Assembly (NCBI GenBank): GCA_028023455.1
Contig: JAQFVV010000043.1
Location: 1,301,483-1,365,482, forward strand
DNA length: 64,000 nt
Source: Epiperipatus broadwayi
Taxonomy: Eukaryota > Onychophora > Udeonychophora > Euonychophora > Peripatidae
Direction of reading: 5' to 3'
Shown: positions 53,905-63,569 of the stretch, piece after piece
How the letters are laid out: each line of letters opens with the position of its first letter
Numbering within the stretch: the stretch's first letter is position 1
Program-made: the position numbers and the translations under genes
The notes under the pieces: model-generated
What the model was told of the DNA's origin: nothing
Seen by the model: only the letters and a program-made list of their open reading frames with translations
Databases searched by the model: none

Positions 53905-55115
53905 AATTAGAAAGAGAAAGACTTTAATCTTTTTCCACATACATCTTAAACATTTGTATAATAGTTAAACAAAGTAGTTTTTGACTATAGAGGGACCTCT
54001 CAAATTTCAACACAAGATAGGATTTTATAAAAGATAAAAATGGCCGTCTTACCTTTAACCTAAATTCTTACTTATATAGGCCAATCTGAAGCATTTTTAT
54101 TTGAGAGCATGAAGAGATTACTCTCTTCACATTTAAATCCATTATTTTCTTTTACAAATTAGCTTATGAAAAATCTTCTGATTTACATCAAATTAATATT
54201 AAGATCCTTTTTAATGGAAATATAGAAACTAATGTAACATTCTCAAATCAAGATGCTTCAGGTTTTTTTTTATTAAGGAAAAAAATGCAGGTGACTGATC
54301 ACCCGCTACATGATGTAAATACATTTGTTTAAAGAAATCTTGAGATAAATACTACAGTCAATAGCCCTAGTCTTCTCCATTGATACATAAGAGTCTTTGA
54401 ATTGCCAAGTCCTTTAATTCACAGATCCTTAGAACTTCATCCATGTTGCCATATCTTTGTATAAGCCACAACTATGAAATTCATACTTTAAACTGTTTCT
54501 GAATTTCCATCACTTTCCTGTTCTGAATCTTCTTCAAAATTTTCTTCTTGTGAGCTTATTTCTTCATCATCTGTGATTTCTTACATTTCATCAGTACACA
54601 CAGGGCTAGTACTAATTTGTTGCTGCATATTCTTTGGACATCCACCTACTTCCTTGCTTCCAAAACTGTCACTATGAGCCTCATTGCTCCATTGCTCTTT
54701 TACATTATCAAGTTCTTCCACTGGCTCATCAGACTTTTCTGAGATAACCTGCACTACTTCACCTTGCCTGCTTCTGGACCTGTCACTATGAGCCTCATCA
54801 CTCCATTGCTCTTCTATGTTATCGATTTTTTCCTCTGGATTATCTGCCTCTTCTGAAGTTACCTGCCCTACTTCATTCTCACTACATACATGCCCCTTTA
54901 GATTCAACAATACATTTGAAGATCATGTGATGAGCCTATATAAGTAAGAATTTATGTTAGAGATAAGATGGTCATTCTTATCTTTATAAAATCCCTATCT
55001 TGTGTTGAGGTTTGAGAGATCTCTCTATAGTCAAAAACTACATCATTTGGCTATTACACAAATGTTTATGGTGCATGTGGAAAAAGATTAAATCCTTTCT
55101 CTTTCTAATTATATA
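53905..55115. mobile_element. Element X: 185-bp terminal inverted repeats around an ORF
   Basis: The left arm (53905-54090) reads ATTAGAAAGAGAAAGAC, then TTTTTGACTATAGAGG and CTTACTTATATAGGCC. The right arm (54930-55115) is its complement with scattered changes. The interior of about 840 bp holds the acidic ORF at 54581-54910. Arms related to this occur alone at 8575-9150. No transposase was recognised and the target duplication was not resolved. Confidence 0.7.
54484..54910 (-). CDS. Acidic repeat protein ORF inside element X, broken by one stop
   Basis: An ATG frame of 109 codons holds two related segments of about 37 residues: EVGQVTSEEADNPEEKIDN then IEEQWSDEAHSDRSRSRQ, and EVVQVISEKSDEPVEELDN then VKEQWSNEAHSDSFGSK. 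After one stop the same frame continues EITDDEEISSQEENF then EEDSEQESDGNSETV before a second stop. Glu, Asp and Ser dominate, and there is no membrane segment or known domain. The two-unit repeat and the open frame beyond the stop suggest a recently lost gene carried by the element. Confidence 0.45.
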
Positions 55116-55430
55116 CTGCCTGTGCACTTGATAAATAATTAGAATATTACATCTACCATTTAAAAATATAGATTATTTTAAACATATTTAAATTGATCTA
55201 AATATATTTTTCTCATTAACAAAATAATTGTTTGGCATTTCAAGTATAACCTGTCTATCACTATTGTAAATTTATTTTAATTCTTTAATTACATATGACT
55301 TTATATTTCTTAATTCTTTAGTATATTTTTTATATATTTGCATTGTTCTTACTTTTATTCTAGTATATATAAGCACTTTAAACACACTGAATAAGAAGCT
55401 GTCAGTAGTAACAAAAACAATTAAATTAAA
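55116..55430. other. AT-rich intron, nothing recognised
   Basis: No exon or known repeat copy was seen. Confidence 0.4.
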
Positions 55431-55438
55431 TTAATATA

Positions 55439-55477
55439 GGCCTAGTACTTTCGAGGTTTTTCCTCATATTCATGGCC
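55439..55477 (-). ncRNA. Decayed hammerhead in the 3' flank of the Penelope relic
   Basis: Minus strand: stem I GGCC/GGCC, ATGAATA where CTGANGA is expected (two changes), stem II GAGG/CCTC with loop AAAAA, GAA, stem III AGTACT, cleavage-site A. All helices fit, so it is best read as a once-functional minimal hammerhead. Confidence 0.6.
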
Positions 55478-55539
55478 CAAAATAGGTTTTAAACCATTGC
55501 TGTAATATTACTAAATAATTATGTATGCAAATGTGTATG

Positions 55540-56380
55540 CAAATTAATTTGTCCATTTTCTTGAAATAGCAAAACACATGTCATGTTTATTGATCGCGTT
55601 ATTGTCATTAACAATGAAATACGCCTCCTTGATCTTTCTTTTACAATTGTTGGCTTCGGAGCACACTATTTTGGGGTTGCAGGGTTTGAACACATGTCCG
55701 GTCTGCTTCTCATGTTCGAGAAATATTGAGAAGTTATCATTATTCTTTTTGGCCCTTTTATGCATAAAAATGTGCTGAGCAGCTCTATTATAGACAGTGG
55801 CCTTGGTTTCCCCGTAGTATGTGGCGTTACATCTGGCCTGAGGGTATGACATGCTGTATATGACCTGGGGTGCCTAAGCTGGATCCACTGTCCTTCACAT
55901 TATTAATCAGTCTGTTAGTATTAGGGGGAGTGCGGAAGCTGACTTTAAATTCATTAGATAAAGTCTTTATAAACTGTTATGATACTTTGGGAATGTAAGG
56001 GAGGGTGATTTGAGGTTTATCTTTAGTTATGTAGTTAGTTATTGATTTTTTGTAAAATTGATCTATTTTCTTAGTGATTAATCTGTAGCTGAAGCCAACA
56101 CTTTTAAATCCTTTATATATCCTGCAATATTAGTCTTCCTATCAGCCTCGAATTTACACTAATTTTGATTCCTAAATAGAAATGTGTTTAAACCTGTGAA
56201 TTTATGTGATGTAGGTGAATTGGAGTTCAGGTGGGTGAAACCTCTGACCTCAAGAGGCTTAACAATCATGCAGTAATGCAGAGCTCTGTCTTCTCTATGG
56301 TCAAGCAAATCCAAGTATTTTAGTTTTGCCTGGATTTTATTAATTTATTTATTTTTTTGAGATGTAGTCTTGGTAAAAGA
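55540..56380 (-). pseudogene. Penelope-like retroelement relic with GIY-YIG domain
   Basis: Reading leftwards on the minus strand: EDRALHYCMIVKPLEVRGF and NTFLFRNQN (about 56170-56310), LPYIPKVS, NEFKVSFRTPPNTNRLI then NNVKDSGSS, the region between reverse transcriptase and endonuclease. An open frame then carries YSMSYPQARCNATYYGETKA and TVYNRAAQH, then FLEHEKQTGHVF and KIKEAYFI. C-x-YYGET with R--QH and a downstream E is the GIY-YIG-type endonuclease layout found only in Penelope-like elements among retroelements. Stops in the upstream part show it is inactive. Confidence 0.75.
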
Positions 56381-56589
56381 TTTCCATTTTAAAATAAGTA
56401 TATTTTGTACTGCATCATGCTGCAAACTGCTACCTAGAGATATTATAGACAAGATTTTCTTCATTATTTGTGAACAGTTATTAAACTATCTTAGAGTTCA
56501 TTACCATTGTCCATAATCTAAATTTTAGATCAACAAATCTAAAGACTTAAATACAGGTATATTGAAATATGCTGAACCTTAAGATTAAT

Positions 56590-57405
56590 TAATGAGGATT
56601 TGAACAAAGACTTTAAAGCTCCCTGCAGCTATCCACTCCATTTTTAATAACCAATACATGTAACCACATAATTAAAGTTTGATGACTTGCTATCTTAATA
56701 TAAACTGAGCACTGATTATATATAAATGTGTGTGTGTGTGTGTGCGATAATGATCTAGACCAACTGATGAGGTCTGGTTTAACACAAAATATATATGTTG
56801 GAGATAATTTACCTTCTTCATATGTATGTGGTCATGTGTATAGACTGTACAAGATAGAGTGGATATCTACAGGGATCTTGAAAGTCTGAGTTCAAATCCT
56901 TCTAAATGACATTAAGTTCAATATAGACAATATATTTGTATTTAAATATTACATATTCAGCCTTTATTCTGTCCATTCCGCTTCTATGTATTTAAATGGG
57001 CATATTAAGGTCCTATATGTGAGAGGTCAGAGTGACTTAAAGTTATCATGGGTATAACAACAATATTGGCATCAACAAGAGCTTTGAGCATTCCATCATC
57101 CAATTTTCAATGATGTGAATGGCTGAAGAATTGGAGGATGGAGAAGATTAAAGCCTGTCCATTAAAATATGAAGATTTGCTATCTTAATATAAACTGAGC
57201 GCTGATTATATATATATATGGGGAAAAATGATCTGGACCAACTGATGAGTGCTGACTCAGCATGAAATATGTATATTGGAGATCATTTATTTTCTTCACA
57301 TGTATGTGATCATGTGTATCGGTTGTTTAAGATGGAGTGAAAAGCTGAAGGAAGTTTTAAAGTCTGGGTTCAAACCTCTTTAATTAAATCTAAAGACTGT
57401 GGTGA
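56590..57405 (+). mobile_element. Ribozyme element family D, tandem dimer
   Basis: Two plus units: CTGATGA occurs at 56764 and 57242, 478 bp apart, with one complete body (ATTTAAATGGGCATATTAAG, TAAAGTTATCATGGGTATAA, TGCTATCTTAATATAAAC) between. Both end in GAAAGTCTG-type and GGGTTCAAACC-type sequence. The first ribozyme is degraded (AAAAT for GAAAT); the second is intact. Confidence 0.78.
57227..57287 (+). ncRNA. Hammerhead ribozyme, family D, all core residues intact
   Basis: Outer stem I AATGATC/GATCATT, inner CCAA/TTGG, CTGATGA, stem II GTGCT/AGCAT with loop GACTC, GAA, stem III ATA/TAT with loop TG, cleavage after A. All helices fit without mismatch apart from one G-T pair. Confidence 0.82.
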
Positions 57406-57409
57406 TGGC

Positions 57410-57640
57410 ATTTTACTTGTAATTATATGTTGGATTATTTCATTATATAGAATTAATTGTTAAATGTCTTTTGAAAATTCCAACACATTCAACAGATATT
57501 CATAGTGCACAGGTTGGTTAGTAAATAACATCTTAAGTGGTATTATTCTCCTCAGTTCTTTAGATGATAAAGATCTGACCAGTGACAGTACTAGCATAAA
57601 AATCGAACCTGGGATCTTAAATTCAGGTGGCACTCTCATT
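57410..57640 (-). mobile_element. SINE-1, diverged
   Basis: Reversed body: GTCTTTTGAAAATTCCAACA, ACATTCAACAGATATTCATA, ATTCTCCTCAGTTCTTTAGA, GATCTGACCAGTGACAGTAC and AATCGAACCTGGGATC, the last being the B-box region. Confidence 0.65.
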
Positions 57641-58000
57641 AGCTGTAAAAGATTACAAACAGAAGAATTTTTATGTATTTTATCTGTATATAAGGTTTTG
57701 GTAATAGTATTGAACCCTACCGTTTGATGGCGCTCTTTTTCACCTAATTCATATCAATATACTGATTCATGGGCCATCTGTTTACATAATATTACGGTAA
57801 AAGTTTTTTTTTTTTTTCAACTGGTTTTTAATTTTTTTTCGTCAGCTATGGTAAACCACCAAAGTTTTTATTTTATTCCACCAAAGTTTTTTTTGCTTTT
57901 AATAAAAAAAAATACTTTGTTTTTAGATGGTCTAGGGGTGTTGGTTTGTTAAATATTTCACTTTCTGGGGCTGAGTTAATACTCTGAGTTATTTAGAGAC
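57641..58000. other. Intron, nothing recognised
   Basis: T-rich runs and GATGGCGCTCTTTTTCACC. No assignment. Confidence 0.35.
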
Positions 58001-58284
58001 AAGACAATATAAGATAGTATTATGAATTTGAAATGTAACAGTTTAGCTGAATGCAAATCAAATATTTTTCTTCATTCTTCCAGAAAAACAGTCTCTTGTG
58101 ACTCGAATATCAAATTTTAGTCAGCTATGATTATGACAATCAAAGTATCAAAACACTAAGTTAGAATAAAGAGATTTAAATCAATGTAAGCCTTTTCTGT
58201 TTAAATGTTTAAATATTTACTAATTATTACAGTTAATACAGAAAAAAAGAGGTAAAAGTAATTTCTATAAAATTATGGAATTAT

Positions 58285-58372
58285 CTAATAGTTTTAACAA
58301 GGCTGTAAACCTTAGCAATGAGCGTCTGAAAAAATCGTCACTAGGGACCTACAGCCTTGTTAAAACTATTAC
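58285..58372. mobile_element. Internally deleted MITE-M with flanking duplication
   Basis: Starts TAGTTTTAACAAGGCTGTAA and ends CAGCCTTGTTAAAACTATTA, with most of the right arm and centre missing. GGAATTATCTAAT occurs immediately on both sides, a likely 12-13-bp target duplication. Confidence 0.75.
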
Positions 58373-58624
58373 GGAATTATCTAATGTAGAATTTGAAAAA
58401 AAAAAATTGAATTTGCAAGAATTTCCAAACTTGATTGTCATTGTAAGTAAGTAATATTGTTAATAGGGAGTATATCTGTGCAATCTTTTTTTTTTTTTTC
58501 AAAAATGTTCATAAAATTAAAACAAAGATCTCTTATCTAAAATTTGGAGTACGTCTTACATATCACTATTACTAAAATCGAATTGCATGTAAATTCTTTA
58601 TCAAAAAAATAAGCAGCAATGATA

Positions 58625-58980
58625 AATATCATACATTTCACATGATCACCACTTCTTATGCCTGCACATAACTTATTAACACAGGCAAAACTCTCCATAC
58701 AGTAGTGCCAGCCAGAGCAATCAATGGATGCCAGAAGGCTTGAAAAACTGTCCATACAATAGTGCCACTCAGTGCCAGCCAGAGCAATCAATGGATGCTA
58801 GAAGGCTTGCAAAACTCTTCATGCAGTAGTGCCACTCAGTGCCAGCCAGAGTAATCAATGGATGCCAGAAGGCTTGTGCATAAAATCCCCATCTAGTGCC
58901 TACTCATCCAATATCCATTGATTACTCTGGTGGCACTGAGTGGCACTACTATATGGAGAGTTTTGCCTGTGTTACCACAA
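58625..58980. mobile_element. Family A element with triplicated left end
   Basis: The minus-half end, CAAAACTCTCCATACAGTAG to GATGCCAGAAGGCTTG, occurs three times in a row (about 58685, 58742, 58802; period close to 58 bp). A deletion has removed the ribozyme between CATCCAATATCC and ATTGATTACTCTGG. Confidence 0.75.
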
Positions 58981-59344
58981 ATTTGTTATCAGATTATTTT
59001 TTTGTTTTATTCAGGATAATAATTTATATTCTATGAATTTATTTATATTTATGTTCTAACAAGTAATAGTAAAAATAAATCAGTAATCATAATACTTTAT
59101 TTCTAATTCACAAATATTTATAGTCCTTATTTAAAACAGGGAAGGTAACATTGGTCCATCGGTTAAAAAAGCTACATACACCTGCATTCAATTGTTGATG
59201 TAACATACAGATACATTGTATTATTATTAAAAGTTGAAAGCATTCGAAAAAGTTTGAATAAAATTCGAATTTTTCTATAAATATCGAACAACTGAAAACT
59301 ATATAATGAAAATAGACCAAATATATATATTTAGAAGTAAAATA

Positions 59345-59770
59345 ACATCATTCTGAAAGTTATATCACATGACCACCATTTCCTATGCTTGCACAAGCTG
59401 TTAAAATAGTAGCAAACAGTAGTGTCACCCAGTGCAAGGCTTAGTAATCAATGAATGCAAGAAAGTGTGTGCATAAAATCTCTATCTAGTGCCTACTCAT
59501 CCAATATCCCCAGACTAGTTTCGAGCTTGTGAATTTATAGTTACTAAATGGCTAAAAGGTGGCTGCTGGAGGATTGCATTAGATTCTAAAATCTAGGTGC
59601 AGTTTTCTTAGATCCAAAGCTCATCACTGATAAAAGACCCAAGCTAAAAACTATTCTGAAGATATTGGGTGAGTAGGCACTAGATAGTAGTTTTATGCAA
59701 AAATCTTGCATCCATTAATTATTAAGGCTTGCACTAGGTGGCACTGCTATAACGAGTTTATTACCATATT
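59345..59770. mobile_element. Family A element, decayed
   Basis: The left half has CATCTAGTGCC-like and CCAGACTAGTTTCGAGCTTG. The plus ribozyme region (59620-59680) has CTGATAA and AAAAAC, so it is inactive. The right end is CTAGGTGGCACTGCTATAAC. Confidence 0.65.
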
Positions 59771-60200
59771 ATAAATGTTCAGATAAATATTTACATATAC
59801 TGTTTAAAAAATCAAAGTCATTATGGAGTATAGTGAGTATGAGTATGCAGGATGCAGACCTTTTATAGTTATGTTTAATTTTTACAAATAAGAATACATA
59901 AATGGAAAAATCTTTAAAATCATCATTTTGCAAGATTTTATATATCTTTTAAAAAAAACAATAAAACAATACTGCTGGAAAAAATATTTGATTAACATTT
60001 GTTTGATACAAACTTTAGGCTTCAGTTCGAAGTGCAATCTTTCAAAATCCACGTCACTTCCTGTTATATGAAATATGATATAATTAAGGTCGTTCTTGAA
60101 AAGATTTTACTTTCATCAATGCGTCATGCATCTCAGAAAGTTTTAAAACAACTTACACTTCCCCTATTTTTTTCCTCTTTCTTTTATTTAATACATAGGC
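59771..60200. other. AT-rich intron, nothing recognised
   Basis: A 94-codon plus frame (59999-60283) runs into the family D copy and has no recognisable domain. Confidence 0.35.
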
Positions 60201-60600
60201 TGTATAAGCACACACTTTTACACCATTCACTATTCTATCTCATATCACTGATACACTTGAACACATTTCTGTCGAAAAGATAAATAATCACCAATATACG
60301 TATTTCATGCTAAACCAGAAATCACCAGGTGGTCCAAATTATCATCACCCATATATGCAATAAGTGCTCAGATATACATTAAGATAGCCAATCTTCATAC
60401 TTTAAGAGGCAGTCTTCAATCTTCTCCATACTCCAACTCTTCAACCACCCATCAAATTGAAAATATGATGATGAAACACTTAAAGGCTACCCTGAGATTG
60501 AGATTCTTGTCACACCCATGTTGACCTAAAGTTAATCTGACCCTCATGTACAAGGCATAATCCATTTAATATATATACAAGGGATAGACAGATATCTTTA
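60200..60600 (-). mobile_element. Ribozyme element family D
   Basis: A reversed body with GATACACTTGAACACATTTC, AAGATAGCCAATCTTCATAC and CCCATGTTGACCTAAAGTTA. The ribozyme region (60285-60350) reads CTGGTGA and lacks a good stem II. Confidence 0.65.
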
Positions 60601-60930
60601 CTATGTAATAACTGAAATACAGGCTTATTATATATTATATCAATATAAAGCAAATAGTATATTGTAAACTATAACAAGAATAAAATATTATAAACTAAGG
60701 TAAATGATGAAAGTATAATATACATGGTAAGTCCCTAAATACTTGCAATGAATTAAGGTTCAAAACTGAATGTGGTGAAGCATAATGGTGGCCAAGTCTT
60801 CATTTAGGTCAATGAAAGGACAAATAGCAAAAAATATTTACGTGCTAATGCATTTTAAAAGCTACTCAAATGGAAAAATGATGTATTACAACTATGATTT
60901 GGCAATGAGTGATACAATAATCTTTTATAA
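60601..60930. other. AT-rich intron, nothing recognised
   Basis: No exon or known repeat copy was seen. Confidence 0.4.
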
Positions 60931-61285
60931 ATTTTGTGGAGCATTTGTGCAATCCAGAGTAATCAGTGGACGCAAGAAGATTTGTGCCATAAAATCCCCA
61001 TCTAATGTCTATTCATCCAATATCCTGACTAGTTTCTAGATCATAGGTGCAGCACTCTCAGATCCAAGGCTCCTCAATTATGTAAACCACAAGCTAGAAA
61101 CTAATGTGAAAATATTGGATGAGTAGGCACTAGATGTGGTTTATGCACAAATATTCTTGAATCCATTGGTTACCCTGGCTTGCACTGGGTGGTACTCCTG
61201 TATGGAGAGTTTAGCTTCTGTGTAAATAACTTGTGTTCGCATAAAGAATGGTGATCATGTGATGTTTAGAAGTTTATGAAATACT
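60930..61285. mobile_element. Family A element, decayed
   Basis: The left half (CCAGAGTAATCAGTGGACGC) and right half (TGAGTAGGCACTAGATGTGG, then ACTCCTGTATGGAGAGTTTA) are present. The ribozyme core has lost CTGATGA (CAATTATGT). Confidence 0.65.
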
Positions 61286-61503
61286 AGTTTCTGGAGAACA
61301 CCATTTAAGAATCGTTGCTTTAGTAAAAAAAACTTAGGCTACATGTCTTTTAGATGAATCAAAGTAGAAGTAAAATTTCTTCCTAAGACATCCATTAAAC
61401 TTGAATGTTTATAACTGTAAATATTCCAAATAATAATCACAAAAAATTGTCTGCACTGTTATATTAAAATTAATAAGTTAAAATCTGTAAATAAATAAAA
61501 TAC

Positions 61504-61629
61504 CTTTTGAAATGAGACATCTTCTATATTTAAATAGCAAAGCACATGTGGAACTTGGACTTCGACAATACTCGCAAGCCGTTCATGCGTGGTCATAGTC
61601 ATTTCCCGAAGATAATCAGAAGGTTTATA
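61504..61629 (-). CDS. HYDIN: HYDIN exon (most 5' exon seen)
   Basis: The exon is read on the minus strand between an acceptor ending in CATTAG and a donor GTATTT. It encodes 42 residues in phase 0, including REMTMTTHERLA and ending in VSFQK. The block KEM-TT--RLA is what I know from the extreme N-terminus of HYDIN, an axonemal central-pair protein built from many ASH/MSP-like beta domains and needed for ciliary bending. It joins in frame to the exon at 38832-38951. The first coding exon with the start codon was not found between here and the right edge. An alternative would be another ASH-domain cilium protein such as CFAP47, but the order of blocks across six exons favours HYDIN. Confidence 0.82.
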
Positions 61630-62037
61630 CTAATGAGTAATAATAGAAATATTAATCATAAATTCTAAAAAGTATATTTTTGATTTACTTATTACAATGT
61701 ATTGTGACAGAAAAAATTACAATTTTATATGACAAAGAAAAAAGCTATTTCATGAAGTCAATTTTAAAAATCAGTTGTCAGTAAAAATGTGTTTCTAAAA
61801 TTTCATTATTTAAGTTTCATCATTATCTGATTAAATATCTATTTCATTTATACAATTTCATTTCATGTTATCTTCTTTTTCTTTAAAACTGATGTAAATA
61901 TTTAAATAAAAAAGCAAACCCTATGCATTTATTTCTCTTTAGCCATTATGAATCTAAATGAAAAACATTGTGTGTTCCAACAAAAATTTAATATGATGGA
62001 CTTTAGAAATAAAGGTTTCTCAACACATCCTCACCTC
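61630..62037. other. AT-rich intron, nothing recognised
   Basis: Searched for the HYDIN first exon; none seen. Confidence 0.4.
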
Positions 62038-62096
62038 ATAATCATCATCATCATCATCATCATCATCATAATAATAATAATAATAATAATAATAAT
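62038..62096 (+). repeat. (ATC)n(ATA)n microsatellite
   Basis: About nine ATC/TCA units change into about ten ATA units. Confidence 0.95.
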
Positions 62097-63569
62097 GCCT
62101 TAATTAATTGTATCACTCTTCTATGTTGTTCAACTTGCTAATGGAATATTCAAATGTTACAAGATTCATCTTTTGACCAACTAATAACATCATTTTTTAA
62201 GTAAAAATTATTTTATCAGACTATTGCTCATTCATAATCAGTAATTTCTCTACATCACACTTCATCAATATCATTTTTGAATTCATAGATAATAGAATTT
62301 TATAATTACAACGCATATGAAAGATTATTATATAGTCACAAACAGAATCTCAAAATGTTTCTCTTAATAAAATACATAATAGTACTGGTACTTTACGATT
62401 TTGCCCCTTGTCGTATTTTTACACAATAAATTTAAAAATTCACAAGTCACAACTATGTGGTTTATTTACTTTCATTAAACATTAGTTCCTGCAACTGTAT
62501 AATTATCTCCGACTATTGGAAATAAGTGCCCTCAAGTGGTGGCATGAGGAAAAATCAGAAAGGACCATATTACTTTATATAATTTGGTGGCAAATTTTAA
62601 TTTCAACATGAATGCATGTAAATTGTCTGACATCTCTGAAGTATAGCAATTATTTTTTCCAAAAATATAAAATAATCATGAATATGTTTTATTTGCATAT
62701 ACCTACTTAATGAAATTCGGCCAAATTTGATATTAATATTCTCTCTCCAATACAAATTTGTAGTTTATTTTTTAAATATTTCTGTGCTTCAAACAACGCA
62801 AAAATATAAAAAATTATAAGACACATTATTTCCATTAATAACTTTAATCCTATAAATAGAATAAAGAAATGATTTGTGCCACTATTACAAGTGCTAGGCA
62901 AACATAAACATAACAACATCTATTTTATTATTAATAGTCTTAAAATATTTCTTCGAAGTAGATTTTTTATAATAATAATCGCTTTCATTTTTTACAAAGT
63001 TTTAAGGTACTTTTTTTCATTAACCAACTGTCACTTCCTATTACTGCAAATAACCTTTTGTTCAAAATTAAGTGATTAATTGTAATCCACTAACAGACAT
63101 AATTTTATTTGGTCTCCTCTCCCGGTGTGGACTAGGATTTTCTGCACATAGTGACAAACCACAATATAAATAAATCATGAAATCTGATTATTCTCCCTCC
63201 CAAAATCATTGTACTTATGCATAGAATACCTTGCAGGTAAAAATGCTATATTTTGCTCAATGTCTCCCAGAACTCTAGATCCAATTACGATGATTCAGCT
63301 CCATATTGCCAAAACCCAAGATTTGCTCCAAAATGATGGGAGCATCTTTGGAGGATTAATCCTTCAGTGTGCTTATTATCACTTAATGGCAACATCTTCC
63401 AAGGATTAATCCTTCTGTGTGCTTATCATGGCTTATTACAAATGTGTCAGGTTTCTCAAAAAAAAAAATATTTTTTAATTTACATTTCTGTCATCAGAAA
63501 TCTCTAAACTCATTACTAGAAGTACAAACTACATTAATTTACAAAGCATATTCAGATACAAAAATGTGT
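62097..63569. other. AT-rich intron with one local duplication
   Basis: GGATTAATCCTTCAGTGTGC at about 63353 and GGATTAATCCTTCTGTGTGC at about 63400 form a short direct repeat. No exon or known repeat family member was seen. Confidence 0.4.

Larger units (their letters stand above)
58000..59150 (+). pseudogene. Second hAT transposase relic, with insertions
   Basis: 58380-58610 parallels 10256-10500 base for base in many stretches (GCAAGAATTTCCAAACTTGA, TATTACTAAAATCGAAT). 59017-59130 parallels 10630-10740. Translation of the first part gives LQEFPNLIVIV and later IKLKQRS and ITITKIE, the hAT C-terminal region with many changes. MITE-M is inserted at 58285-58372 and a family A element at 58625-58980, where the sister copy has a SINE-2. 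Confidence 0.6.
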
